Of a DNA stretch of 64,000 nucleotides, positions 13,111-24,032 are shown one piece after another. The stretch comes from Brachynemurus nebulosus. Taxonomy: Eukaryota > Arthropoda > Insecta > Neuroptera > Myrmeleontidae. Position numbers and translations under genes: made by a program. The stretch spans positions 68,378,142 through 68,442,141 of the forward strand of contig JAPWDM010000003.1 in NCBI GenBank assembly GCA_035578155.1. The letters run 5' to 3'. The notes under the pieces were generated by a model. It worked only from the letters and a program-made list of their open reading frames with translations, did no database searches and was not told where the DNA came from. Position 1 is the first letter of the stretch; each line of letters opens with the position of its first letter.

Positions 13111-13790
13111 GTGGGTTTTCTAGTCTAGAAATTCAAAAAAATCAAATTTCATTTTTTTCATATTTTCAAAGTTCAGACCTTTAAGAATAAGCCTCTAAAA
13201 GGATTTACGGGAATTCGAATTATTTATTTTCAGGGTTATGGTTATTTTTCCCTGTGTACTGTGTATTTTTTCAGTGTTACATTCAAATTTTTAATATAAA
13301 TTACTTGAAATTACTTTTTTCGGTACGGTTGACATGATATCTCAAGTTCTAATGCACTGATTTACTTGAAATTTGGTATAGACCGTCTTAATACAATCAA
13401 AATTGGTCCAACGTAGGGCTTTTTGGAATTCCTTTTGTTTACTATTTTTAATAAATTTTCAAAGTTGAGAAAAGGAGGCAAAAAAATGATTCTTTTTAAG
13501 TGGACGCCATTTTGTGAAAAAGTTTATTTTTTTAAATCGGCTACGTCCAACTAATTCTACATCCTTGTTTATTAAGAATTAACTAAAATTTAATGTTGTA
13601 GAACACCAGGAGGGTTGGAATCACGTCAACCAGGAGACACCTTTTTTTTAGTCTACTGTGCCGGCCTATACTGATTTCAATTTTGAATTTTTTTTAAATT
13701 TTTATATATTTTTATACTTTTTAAATATCAATAAAAAACTGTTAAAAAATGGATACTAAAAATGTTTGCTGACTAGACTAGTATACCCCC
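13111..13790 (-). mobile_element. TTAA-flanked MITE, family 2, copy B
   Basis: TTAA lies at 13107-13110 and 13791-13794. The tips are GTGGGTTTTCTAGTCTAGA and, reverse-complemented, GGGGGTATACTAGTCTAGT. At 680 bp it is the uninterrupted reference copy for 8286-9289 and runs in the opposite orientation. No coding capacity is visible. Confidence 0.82.
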
Positions 13791-13900
13791 TTAAGATTAA
13801 TCATCAGATGGAGATAAAATCGTATAAGGTTCGAAGCGCGCGCTTTCTGACCTGTATCGAAAATTTAGGTGAGAATTCAATCATCATTACAGAATATATA

Positions 13901-14218
13901 ATAAATTAAAGTAAAAAAATGTTTTTTAAGAAAAAGCTTTTATCTAAAAATGGGCTAAAAAAATAAAATAACTTTTGAATGAAGTTTGAAACAATATGCA
14001 ACATAAATTATAAAAGCTTGAGTCGTTATCATTAATTATTTCTGTTTTGAATATAAGTGTAGCTATTTTACTTTTCAGTAGTTTCCAAACTTAATTAAAT
14101 GGCTTTTATAAATTATGTTGCATATTGCTTCAAACTTCACTCAAAAGTTATTTTATTTTTTTAGGCCATTTTTAAATAAAAGCTTTTTCTTAAAAAACAT
14201 TTTTTACTCTAATTTATT
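13901..14218. repeat. Foldback (long inverted repeat)
   Basis: The left arm, 13901-14018, is repeated as its reverse complement at 14102-14218, with strings such as AAGCTTTTTCTTAAAAAAC and TTGCATATTG. About 85 bp separate the arms. The extracted RNA or single strand would form a hairpin of roughly 115 bp. No flanking duplication was recognised. Confidence 0.8.
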
Positions 14219-15253
14219 TTCTATTTTTTAGTTTTCTATTTTTTAGTCTGATCACAATTAATTTAAGAAAATTAAAGAACTAATATTTTTACCTATATTT
14301 TAATTGGTTAATTTACCCTAATAAAATATAACTATAGAAACAAAAAATTGTAATGTAAAATCAATGGACAATATTTGACAATTCGAAATATCAAAAAGTT
14401 GCACGAGACTAAAATTCAAAAATTGTGATTTGGGGCGATTTAGGGCAAAACTAATTATACATTATTGCATTGTCATCAAGGTTAGACAGATATACAAAAT
14501 TTGAAACGTCTAGCTCAATTAGAACCTGTCTAAATTTTGATTCCAAGATTTGATCTAAACCAACATACTAACATAACAAGTTAAATAAAAGCTTTTAAAA
14601 AAAGACTGCTTTTTAAGTTCAAATATAACACTTGAAACAATGGAATAACTCCAAGAAAGTGCATAAAAATTGAATGAGAAAAGGTCACAAACGTGCTTCA
14701 CCTCATTTTACGGTACAAAACCACAAAAATTAATACACACTGAAAGCCACAAAAAATTGAAGCCGGTCATTAAATACCCGCCACACAATTAATCACCAAC
14801 TACGTGGTACATGCGAAAGATTATTATTAACGATGGCATGGAAAATAAACGATCACAAATAAAGGCAAATTACATTTCAAAGTCTATCTGGTGGTGTTAG
14901 GCCGTATACAGTACCGTAGATACGTTCAATATATTTCGATGTAGTTATATGTTATTCATACATATTTATCCCGTGGGAATACACCAATGGCACCGATAAC
15001 TATGATATTGTTATCAAACTAACAACGGGATATGATCCGGTGGGAAAAATGATTAGTCTGTTGATGGAATATTGCTTATCGTAATGTTCATAAAACATAT
15101 TGTTCTATTTCCGCTACCATTTCGGTATGCGTATCCGCTGTTCGCCGCTATTATCTGCCGCTATCTACCGATATGCAAATAAACTATCGGGTATTTGTTG
15201 TTAATTTATGACGCAAAATACTACTTTTTTCCCCCCGTAAATTGTTACTAGAT
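14219..15253. other. AT-rich non-coding stretch
   Basis: No coding region or element boundary was recognised here. Confidence 0.5.
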
Positions 15254-15255
15254 TA

Positions 15256-16153
15256 GGGTGAATGCGGGAGAGATGCCGCATATTTTGAAAACACTTGATA
15301 ATTCTTAAAGTATGCATTTAATTGATTTGAAATTTGGTACACAATAAATGTAAACATTGTTCTTTAAAATTATTTAGAAATAATTTTAAATTTTGAGTCA
15401 TAAAGGATTCATAATTAGCATTTTTGTAGAGCCTGGAAAGCGGCGTCTCTGCCACACCTATGGGAGAGGTGCCGCATCAAAGAAGGTGAGACGCCGCATA
15501 GTTCACATTAAAAATTTTGCATTTTACACACATCTCCATACATGATGCATACCATATGTAACCATTTTTGGCACTTTATACATCTTAACCAGTCAACTTT
15601 TTTTTTGCTTCTGAGTACTTTTCAAAACATTCAATACACAGGCAATCATCATTATTTTCGTTGTCTTCACTAATATGAGGGCTCTTCCTGATCCATTAAT
15701 GGATCTTTTATATTTACTTGGCATAATTTACAGTCCAAAAAATAATTGCATAATTATGGTATATAAGTCTATGTTTTTAACATGTAATATGATGCCGCAT
15801 GTTGCTATAGCAAGCATAGTGCGGAATTCCAACCTAAAATTTTATACAGTACTTTTAAAATATACCTAAATTAATAACAAAACTCATATTCATTAAAACA
15901 ATGAAATTTACATTATTAAATTCTAATGAATTAAATGCTTAATAAAATATTATGATAAAAAACTTACTTTTCAATAACAAAAAGTTGGATAATTACTAAA
16001 CTGATGGACCAATCAACAATGTTACCATATACAACTTAAATAAGTAACTTATTTTAAACATATAATCTATTAATAGCGCCATCTATCAATCAACGTACCA
16101 ACTATGGCTACTGCGGCATCACTCCCGACGCGGTATCTCTCCCGCACTTACCC
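15256..16153 (-). mobile_element. Pogo-like non-autonomous element, copy 1
   Basis: The tips GGGTGAATGCGGGAGAGA and, reverse-complemented, GGGTAAGTGCGGGAGAGA are flanked by TA at 15254-15255 and 16154-16155. The element is 898 bp. A homologous 933-bp copy lies inverted at 54286-55218. Inside, the tip motif GGGAGAGATGCCGC and variants recur several times. The minus strand carries the end of a Cys/His-rich finger (15508-15671) of the type that closes many jerky/pogo-type transposases. TA duplication plus that finger supports the Tc1/mariner-pogo group. Confidence 0.75.
15508..15671 (-). pseudogene. C-terminal zinc-finger remnant of a pogo-like transposase
   Basis: The minus strand encodes an acidic SEDNENNDD stretch followed by CLCIECFEKYSEAKKK. 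After a one-base frameshift it continues WLRCIKCQKWLHMVC. The spacing C-x2-C ... W-x2-C-x2-C-x2-W-x-H-x2-C is the PHD-like finger found at the C-terminus of many pogo/jerky-type DDE transposases. The final CxxC pair is damaged here: only one Cys remains before a short tail and the stop. Copy 2 at 54770-54931 encodes the same segment in a single frame and ends CKIC, supporting the reading. The DDE catalytic domain is absent, so this cannot be a working transposase. It is either pure debris or a retained binding domain. Its position, away from the tip motifs, fits a large internal deletion of an autonomous parent. Confidence 0.65.
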
Positions 16154-16155
16154 TA

Positions 16156-17208
16156 CTACAGTGCTGCGTCATAATTAATTAAACGCATTACGTCTGTTGT
16201 AAATTAATTTAACACAAACTGGCATTAAGTGTATTTCACTGAGAGAAAATCGTATAAAATGTTATTGCCGAAACATTTGGTCCCGGAATTCGTTAGAATG
16301 TTTGTCTATAAAGGAAAAGAACAACTTCACTAAACTGAAATTAACCCATTTTATTTTTAAATAGAGCCCCGGCTTTATGGGCCCGTGTTTGTTTTGTGTG
16401 TTAACAAAACATATTTAGATAAAGAGAAAAAGTGGAAAAATCCTTCTTAATGTCAATTCGTTCCGTCTGTGAAATCATTACCGTCATTTAGAGTCTTGGA
16501 AAGTTTTCGATGAAACGTATCAAATAACATCGTTTTATATACGTACATAGCCAGTACCTACATGGAGATACTATGCCCTTCAAAAGTGTAGTATGATTTT
16601 GGTTGTAACATACAAATGCAGTTGTTTATTTCCACCGTTTGCCTATGACTAACTCTAACTGAGACGACAAACCGAACGTGGATGCTTGCTTGCGATTAGT
16701 GCGTTCAGGTGGTGTGGCAGCGGGAGTACAATGTCTTGATCCACCTAACCCTACGTGTACATAAGCTTATTTTCGTTCCCCCTTTTAGGTGGAAGAAAGT
16801 TAAATTAGAATTACATAGAATTAGTCGAAAAGACTGAAGCAAAAAACTAAAAACAGTAAAGAAAATTGTAAAAAAAAAGTGTAAAAAAATTAGTTTAACA
16901 GAAAAAATTTTATAAAAAAATTGAAAATGATATTAGGCTTTTTAAATAGCCAACTACAACAATCTATGTGCGTCATTGGTGTCCGTCTCACTTATAATAA
17001 GTACAAAATTTTACTCAAAAGAAACGCAAATCCAGCTTACGCTAACGAAGGACCATAAAATGTTATATTGGAGATTATTATTTATAAAATAATCAAAATG
17101 ATCAAAATTTTTGGTTGTAAATTGAACTAAATTTTTTCATATCACCTTTTAAATTTCCTTATCCTCACTTTACTTTACAAAATACCATTTTTATGGAAAA
17201 TAAAACTC
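16156..17208. other. Non-coding stretch
   Basis: No coding region or repeat partner was recognised. Composition is slightly less AT-rich around 16620-16800. Confidence 0.5.
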
Positions 17209-17648
17209 TGTTGTGGTACTCTGGTTTCGTTCTGCGACGAAAAGCTTTTGGAGCACTCAACGTTCCACTAAAGTTTTTGAAATAAAAGATAGTATCTTTT
17301 TCAAACAACAATTTATTAAACAATTTTACGATGTATTTAACAATGATTATTAATAGAATATCGTCGCAGTCCATTAAAGTCCAATCGTTCCACTGGTCCT
17401 GTTCGGTTGTCCACAATGTCCACTGACTGATTCACTACTTGCTTCCACTGCACTTTTTTCCACTACTGGCTCCTACACTCGATCCTTCTTAGTCTCCGAC
17501 GTAGTACTTGATTACAACTGATTGCCACCATCTGCCGCAACCGACTTATATACCCATTTAGTGATGACGTGCTGTTGTTATGATGTAATTGTTTTTCTTC
17601 GATATGGAGCTTCTAGATGATTCTCGATGGTTCCACAATGTTCCACCA
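17209..17648 (-). mobile_element. Possible solo LTR
   Basis: Read on the minus strand, the block starts TGGTGGAACATTG and ends CCACAACA (TG...CA). It has a TATATAAG box at 17545-17552 and an AATAAA signal at 17312-17317, about 230 bp downstream. That spacing and order fit the U3-R-U5 layout of an LTR. No target duplication, primer-binding site, gag or pol is visible and no second copy lies in the window, so the call rests on internal signals only. Confidence 0.45.
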
Positions 17649-17704
17649 TTATATAAAAAGGGAAAAGAAAAAGAAATTTAAAAAAAAATGGTGTAGGCCG
17701 TCGT

Positions 17705-17775
17705 TGCCGGTGGGGATTGAACCCGGGCCCTTGGCAGTGGTGATCTGGTCACATTACCACTGCTCCACCGGACCG
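17705..17775 (-). repeat. tRNA-like sequence, probably SINE-derived
   Basis: On the minus strand, CCGGTGG (17765-17771) pairs exactly with CCACCGG (17707-17713) like an acceptor stem. A GGTTCAATCCC string matches a pol III B box, and TGGAGCAGTGG resembles an A box. Between them CAGTGGT and ACCACTG pair, which does not give a normal D arm and anticodon arm. It is therefore a tRNA-derived SINE head or a decayed tRNA rather than a working tRNA gene. An A/T-rich run follows downstream on the minus strand. Confidence 0.5.
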
Positions 17776-18041
17776 TGGTGAAGCTAGTGCTCGGTGTTGA
17801 AATCTTGATATGCGTGTAGGTAAAACTAGTGTTGGGTACAGTAGTCTTCTGCTACGTCATATGCAATGTTAGTACAGTAGAGTGCCAACAACTCTTATGA
17901 CATATTTCGGTCAATATAGTATTTTGCAAACGAAAGTGTTTTCATTTATAAATATCAAATATGGAATACAATAAAGTAACGCTAATGTTGTAACAAAGTT
18001 ATGTGTACTTCTTTTATCTTTTGATATCTTAGTCTTTACGT

Positions 18042-18205
18042 CAGTGGCGTCGCAAAACGAAAATGGGGAGTGGGCAAGATAATTTTTGCGAGGCCCCCTT
18101 TAATTTTCTTTTGGAATTTCTGTTTTAAAAATTAGGTGACAAAAAAAAGTCACTTGCAAGGTCGTGGGTCTGGGCCCACATTTCCCACGCCTAGCTACGC
18201 CACTG
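18042..18205. mobile_element. Short hAT MITE with perfect 8-bp duplication
   Basis: The tips CAGTGGCGTCGC and, reverse-complemented, CAGTGGCGTAGC are flanked by identical CTTTACGT at 18034-18041 and 18206-18213. At 164 bp it is a minimal, non-coding hAT derivative. The perfect duplication suggests relatively recent insertion. Confidence 0.9.
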
Positions 18206-18213
18206 CTTTACGT

Positions 18214-19114
18214 AGTTCCATTCGTAAAGAAACAAAAAACGTGTTTACATAATAGACATTTTCCATAACACATGTATGCCCAGTTTTTTTTCACTTTAGT
18301 GTATATAAAACTTGAATCATTGTTGTAACGAATATCCCGGAATGGCTATAGCTACTATTTAGTTGCTTGTGAGTGTGCCGAGAGAGAGACGTTTAGCTTA
18401 AAATAAATAGCCGCAATAGTCAATAATGAAAACTAGCGTCATCAACTTAATGTTTACTTATTTTTCTTTTTTTTTGTTGGCCGAGAAAAAACTCAATTAC
18501 GTTGGAAAGTTTTAAATGAGATTATTTTACACAGAAAGGACAAAAGTTTATTTTTCACATTTTTCTTCGGGCATCTCTGTAATTCGATGTAATAATTATA
18601 CGTATTACTCCTGTTTCTCGTGCTCGTTCAAAATTGAAAATGTTAGAGTAATGACCAACCAGTTGGGACGATGTTGGAAGATGGAATAGTTTCCATTTAT
18701 TTAAATTTAACTCGTCCAAATAAATGAATTGTTGAGTAGAAGTGAAATAGTAGAGTGAGTTGGCGATGGTGTCCGTATATAGCCGCAGGCTCTCGAGAAA
18801 ATCAATAATAGAAAAGTTTTCCTATTATCATGAAAGTTTTAATATAAATTTATATTATTGGACTAAATATTATGAGTAACCAATAATGCATATTATTAAT
18901 AATATTTGAACCTTTTATTATACTTTTAGTTTAATAAAACTATAAGTATTGGTTTTGATTGAAAAAATGCTAATTGTAAGCTTGTTGTATAGAATTGATT
19001 TTTACAGAAAGTACGTGTATTTATGTAGGTGAGAATACGTAGCGTTTGTTTCGAAAAAATCTGGGACAGTTTTTTGGAATTATGTAATGCAAACTTTAAA
19101 CTAAAATAATTCAA
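18214..19114. other. AT-rich non-coding stretch
   Basis: No coding region or repeat partner was recognised here. Confidence 0.5.
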
Positions 19115-19118
19115 TTAA

Positions 19119-20025
19119 CCCTAGAATCATACGTTGGTCTACGAGAAACGTTAATCATACATCGGCGTCAATTTGACAAATGGACTACTTAGGGAGAGTT
19201 TTAGAGTTTAATTGCAAAAAAATTTTTTTTTACATAATAATATTACAAAAACAAACAAAATATTTAAAAAAATTTCATTTGGAAAAGTTTCTTAATATAA
19301 ATATTTGTTAATTTTTTTAATCTTTTTATGAAAGCATATTTTTATTATAGAAATTAAAAAATAGATAAATACATCAATTGTACCATAATACATTTCTTTC
19401 AAATAATTAATTTATGAACTATCATGAGTCGGTGGACATGTGTGACTTTACAGAATGTGAAATTTCTCGGTCGCAAATATTCCCGTGGATATGTAAATAT
19501 TTTCTCATTAGGCACCTTTGAAAATTTTCTAAAATTTGTCAGTATTTTTTCGAATAAGATCTCAAAAAATAAATAAAATTAAAATATTTTCCACAAAATA
19601 AATTGTTCGCATTCTTTAGTTTTCGATCCAATATATTAAAACTTCAGTATAATGTCGTCTCTATAAGTCAAACAGCTGTAATCATCTTTCACATTATCAT
19701 TATCATTGAATAAATTAATTATAACATCGATATCTTTAATAAATTTTAGAAAAATTAGGAAAACTTTTATATGTGAAGTACAAAATCTTTAAAAAAAAAA
19801 AAAAAAAACATACGTTAATCATACATCGACGTCTAATTGACGCACACTCTTTTATTATATACAAAACAACAGCAACTATAAACAAAATTAATACGTTTGC
19901 TGTGTTATCATAACAAATAAATTAGATACCAGATGTTTCAGAACAGACAAGCAACGACAAGTTGTAGTACTGGAGCAGGTAGAGAAGTTCGTTCGTCATT
20001 TTACGAGTACGTATGATTCTAAGTG
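19119..20025 (+). mobile_element. piggyBac-like non-autonomous element, copy 1
   Basis: TTAA lies at 19115-19118 and 20026-20029. The left tip CCCTAGAATCATACGT closely resembles the classical piggyBac tip CCCTAGAAAGATA. The right end shows the inverted CGTATGATTCTA, then diverges. The interior is non-coding and has a second, subterminal copy of the tip block (AATCATACATCGACGTC) near 19815. A sister copy lies at 40928-41784 in the same orientation. Confidence 0.85.
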
Positions 20026-20029
20026 TTAA

Positions 20030-20807
20030 TAATTCTACAGGAAGAATTCCATGAGAGCCCAGTTTAAAACTTCAAATTGAAACTTGTCACAGCTTGTTGT
20101 GAAACCGGTTCTACAAGTTTTTCTTTCTGTCACGCAATTCATCAAAAATTTACATTTAACAACAAGTGTGAATAAAGCAAGAATAAAGTAAATGTCTATG
20201 ATTTATTTTGTTGATTTATTCAAAACCCCTAGTTCAACAGTTAAATGAGTACACATAATGATATATGTATAAACAACTTTGTCTTAATCAAATTTAACTC
20301 TATTTATACGAAATAGAGATACAGTTGAATTTGATAAATTATATAAAAGCATTAGACGAGTTGAATACTGTCTTCTAGCTTACATGTATTGTAGTTTAGG
20401 AATCATAGTTCAAAAACCTCAAAATGCCTACATATTAAATTTTCTTTCAAACATACGGGTTGAATTGAGAACAACCTCCTCGTTTTTTTAAGTCGGTTAA
20501 AAAGCTATAGTAACATATTTTTTAATTTATGTTGATCCAGCTATCCTAAAAATAATTTTATGACAATATCTAATTTAAAAAATTCTTTAATAACTTAAAC
20601 AAGTGATTGATTTTCATTGATTTTTATTTCCTTATAGTAATTATTACTTTGAACACTATTTCTGTTCCAATTTTTAAAGCAATGTCAGTGCGTGCCCAAA
20701 ATTATAATTTTTGGACACTAGTACTTTTGGAAGCTATTCCACCTAAACGTATGAAATTTGGAATTTAAGAAAAAAAATTTAAAAACTAAATAAAATATTG
20801 CAACAGG
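20030..20807. other. AT-rich non-coding stretch
   Basis: An isolated AAGTCGGTTAAAAAGC string near 20490 resembles the motif of the adjacent repeat. Nothing else was recognised. Confidence 0.45.
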
Positions 20808-20810
20808 GTG

Positions 20811-20990
20811 GGTTGGTAAGCATTGTCACTAAAAGGTATTAAATAAAACTTTTTTTAAAAATCCGACTTCAAAAAGCGTAGGAAATTTCGAATACGTCTT
20901 TTTTTAAGCAATTACCACTATGAAGATTGATAAGCACTGTTACTAAAAGGTATGAAATAAAAGCTTTTTAAAAAACCGACTTCAAAAAGT
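20811..20990 (+). repeat. Two direct copies of a CACTAAAAGGTAT...CCGACTTC unit
   Basis: The blocks 20811-20878 and 20928-20990 both read GGTAAGCA/GATAAGCA, then ACTAAAAGGTAT, AAATAAAA and CGACTTCAAAAAG. The second copy is also the left arm of the inverted repeat at 20956-21184. Confidence 0.7.
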
Positions 20991-21184
20991 AAAAAAATAA
21001 TATAATAGCAAATATTTTGAAATAAACCGGGGCGTCGTATAAAAAAGTGTAGATCTTAAAAATTCGTGAATTTTGTAAGCACATCCGATTACCATTTTTC
21101 ATAGACGCTCCGCTTGACTTCAAAATACGTGCTATTATTTTTTTACTTTTTGAAGTCGGTTTTTTAAAAAAAAGCTTTTATTTA
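20956..21184. repeat. Inverted repeat around CCGACTTCAAAAAG
   Basis: The arms 20956-21009 and 21131-21184 are near-perfect reverse complements, including AAAGCTTTTT and ACCGACTTCAAAAAGTA. A roughly 120-bp spacer with no coding potential separates them. The overall form is a small foldback MITE of unknown superfamily. Confidence 0.7.
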
Positions 21185-21278
21185 CCATTCACGAGATCCC
21201 TGTATATTGTAGAAAATAGATTAACAGTCTCTTCTTCTATATTCTGCTTTACATTAAATTAGATAAGATATTAAACAC

Positions 21279-22252
21279 AATTGAAGGGGTCAGTGCAAAA
21301 AGTTGCTAAGTCACATTTTTATGTTTTAGAAATATTGCATGTTGAATATTTAACATTGTTCCCACATCTGCAGTAATATTATTCATGAATTGTAATTTTT
21401 TGCAAGAATGACTTTCATGATGTAAAATGTTATGGTATCATCTGAAATGACAAATAATTCACTAATTTCATAAAAAAAAATTAAATTAATTTGGACTTAG
21501 TAACTTTTTGCCCCAATTTTTAGAAATTAAATAAAAAAAATAAGTAAAGCCTATGAAAATAATATATTTTCTCAAACATGCGATAACAAAAAATAACTCA
21601 AAAAGATATTTTATTCAACAAAATCATAGACAGTTCTCTTAGAACTATAAAATAATAAAAATGATACACAGTTTCAAAAATTGATTTTAATATTTTGGTA
21701 AATTATCTTCAGAAGGATCATACTCGCTACCAGAAGTTTTTTCTTCACTCTCACTACTCGATAATTTTGAAAAATAAAAATAAAATTATGTAATCACAAG
21801 ATCAACATTTTATGTCAAAGTTGATTGTTGCTTTTCCTAGAATATATCTACATTATCCTTTGGAATATAATCATAAATATATACATTTAAATACATGATA
21901 CATACTTACCTAAAGAAGACATTTTCTTAATAGAAGGAATCAAATGATAATATTATATTTAAAAAAAAGAATACAATAGACTTGGAGAGTATAGATGGAG
22001 AATACAACAGACTACGTAACAAAATGTAGTCAAGTCCAGGACTTACCTACATTTTACTACTTGGCAACTTCTTGCACTGAAATGAACACCAGCTCATATT
22101 CAAAAATATGCAAAAACGACCAGTTACCGACTTCTTCATACAAATTTGAACAGACCATTCGATAGTGCGGACAAAATGGGACAGATGGCAGTAAATAACT
22201 CAATAACGGTAAAAAGTGGACTTAACAACTTTTTGCACTGACCCCTTCAATT
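21279..22252. mobile_element. 974-bp TIR element, superfamily uncertain
   Basis: The left end AATTGAAGGGGTCAGTGC, continuing AAAAAGTTG, is matched inverted at the right end (22216-22252). The inverted repeat exceeds 30 bp with very few mismatches. No convincing target duplication was found, so the class is open. A CAGTG-AAAA core is seen in some Tc1 and Chapaev-type tips. The minus strand carries a short acidic coding tail (21687-21770). Confidence 0.7.
21687..21770 (-). pseudogene. Acidic peptide tail inside the 21279 element
   Basis: A 27-residue reading on the minus strand, SKLSSSESEEKTSG then SEYDPSEDNLPKY and a stop, shows strong Ser/Glu bias unlike the surrounding AT-rich noise. About 150 bp upstream on the same strand, ATG TCT TCT TTA G runs straight into a consensus donor GTAAGT. 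This may be the remains of a two-exon element gene. I do not recognise the protein, and the exon junction phase does not resolve by eye. Confidence 0.3.
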
Positions 22253-22968
22253 AAACGTATTGATCTTAATTGCAATAATTCGGGGTCACTCGTAAATAAT
22301 ACGAACAACTCAAAACTAACTACACATCAGATCACAAATGATGCCATGTCAGTCAAACACTCCTCATCCATAATACCTTGTATTGAATGAAAATATCCCG
22401 TGAACCAAATGTTTATTTATTATACATATTTATTCAGGAATAATGGGTAAAATGAAATTAAGGGCTTAAATAAAGAAATATGGAAATGTAGGTGGATATA
22501 ATATTGTTCCTTTATAATTTTGTTTACATTTCTATTAAAATTTTAAGGCCGGACTCATCGCTCGGTCCGGCTGATAACAATTATTTACGTAAATTTTCAT
22601 ATATTATTATTGATGGTAGCCGCAGCAGCAAGGATATATTTATTTATATGGCTGTTTGTAAAGGATATTTTATCAAGAAATATAAATTTATATTCTATCT
22701 GTCTCCCCGTTTCGCCCGTATTCACTATCTCTAGGTAGTGAAATCCGGGTTTAGGTCGTACTATCCGGTCCGGTCCGGTGCAGGTAGATACACATAGTTT
22801 AATGAATACATAATAATAACAGTTTGTGAACCGTTACCGGAAAGTTTTCAGGGAGGATAATAAGGGAGATTATTATTTGGGTACTCTAGAGGAAGTAGTG
22901 TTATTTTTTTATAAGTAGTTTTCTTCAAAATAAAAATCAAATAATTTTTTAAATGACTAGAGGAGTAC
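22253..22968. other. Non-coding stretch with a GC-richer patch
   Basis: The stretch 22550-22580 and the GGTCCGGTCCGGTGCAGG string near 22770 stand out in composition. An 80-codon frame at 22492-22734 matches nothing I know and is not called. Confidence 0.4.
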
Positions 22969-22972
22969 TTAA

Positions 22973-23672
22973 GGATGTTTGGGAGGTACAATCGGAGACA
23001 AAAGTACATGAAATTAGAAATTCGTGAATAATTGCGTTGTATAACAAACTATGAGGTAAATAAATAGTTATCTTTGTTGAATAATAGCTATCACTACAAC
23101 TGAATGTACAATACATCAAACTATAGCTCTCAGCTGAGTACAAGAGCTGAGTACATTCTGAGGATTTTTTGGAGAATTTCAAAATGCTACGAGACGATTG
23201 AAAATTTAGTAGAATGTTCCTCATTAAATACTAAGGCCCCTGTGAAAATTTCAAACCGATTCACTGAGCCGTTAAAAAGTTATTAAAAAAACAAACAAAC
23301 TAATTTTACACGTACTCTCTCATAAAACTCTTATGGAAATTCGAAAACAGAACAGATTAAATAACTTTTTAACGGCTTAGTGAATCGGTTTGAAATTTTC
23401 ACAAGGGCCTTAGTATTTAATGAAGAACATTCTACTAAATTTTCAATCGTCTCGTAGCATTTTGAAATTCCTCCGAAAAATCCTCAGAATGTACTCAGCT
23501 CTTGTACTCAGCTGAGAGCTATAGTTTGATGTATTGTACAATCAGTTGTAGTGATAGCTATTATTTAACAAAGTTAACTATTTAATTACCTCATAGTTTG
23601 CTATACAACGCAATTATTCACGAATTTCTAATTTCATTTACTTTTATCTCCAATTGTACCTCCCAAACATCC
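22973..23672. mobile_element. Long-arm foldback MITE with TTAA duplication
   Basis: TTAA lies at 22969-22972 and 23673-23676. The 312-bp arms (22973-23284 and 23361-23672) are near-identical reverse complements, starting GGATGTTTGGGAGGTACAAT, with a spacer of only about 76 bp. Predicted frames on both strands of the arms are mirror shadows. The TTAA boundary points to piggyBac-type mobilisation. Transcription would yield an extended double-stranded RNA. Confidence 0.85.
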
Positions 23673-23676
23673 TTAA

Positions 23677-24028
23677 ATGGATGGGTATGCATTTATGTTT
23701 TGGCCGAAGGTACAAGTGTCGAAGTACAGCCCATTTGTCATTTTCCATCTTCCAATTAATCAGGTTATGTATATAGGGCGTCTGTATTTGATGTATTCAA
23801 GTTTAATTATTTGAGGTGAGAGTCGGCTATGATGTAATATATGGACTAACATCTTAAACAAACTTGTAAGGACCATCGTATGTGAACATAGTGCAAATTT
23901 GTGGGTACAACAAGCGACGAAAATTTGAAATGGCCATAATTCTCTATTACTAAAGGTCCTAGGTACTTGATTTCACATTAAGAAAAGAGTATGATTTATG
24001 TAAAAATCTTGTAGATAGGACTTCCGTT
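23677..24028. other. Non-coding stretch
   Basis: No feature was recognised here. Confidence 0.45.
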
Positions 24029-24032
24029 TTAA

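Noticed and set aside
17165..17416. 83-codon minus-strand frame
   Set aside because: It lies in the LTR-like block across the poly(A)-signal region and shows no gag or pol features.
17705..17775. Functional tRNA gene
   Set aside because: Acceptor-like pairing is present, but the middle folds into a single 7-bp hairpin and no proper D and anticodon arms form.
22949..23286. Overlapping frames on both strands
   Set aside because: They are mirror images created by the 312-bp inverted arms of the foldback.
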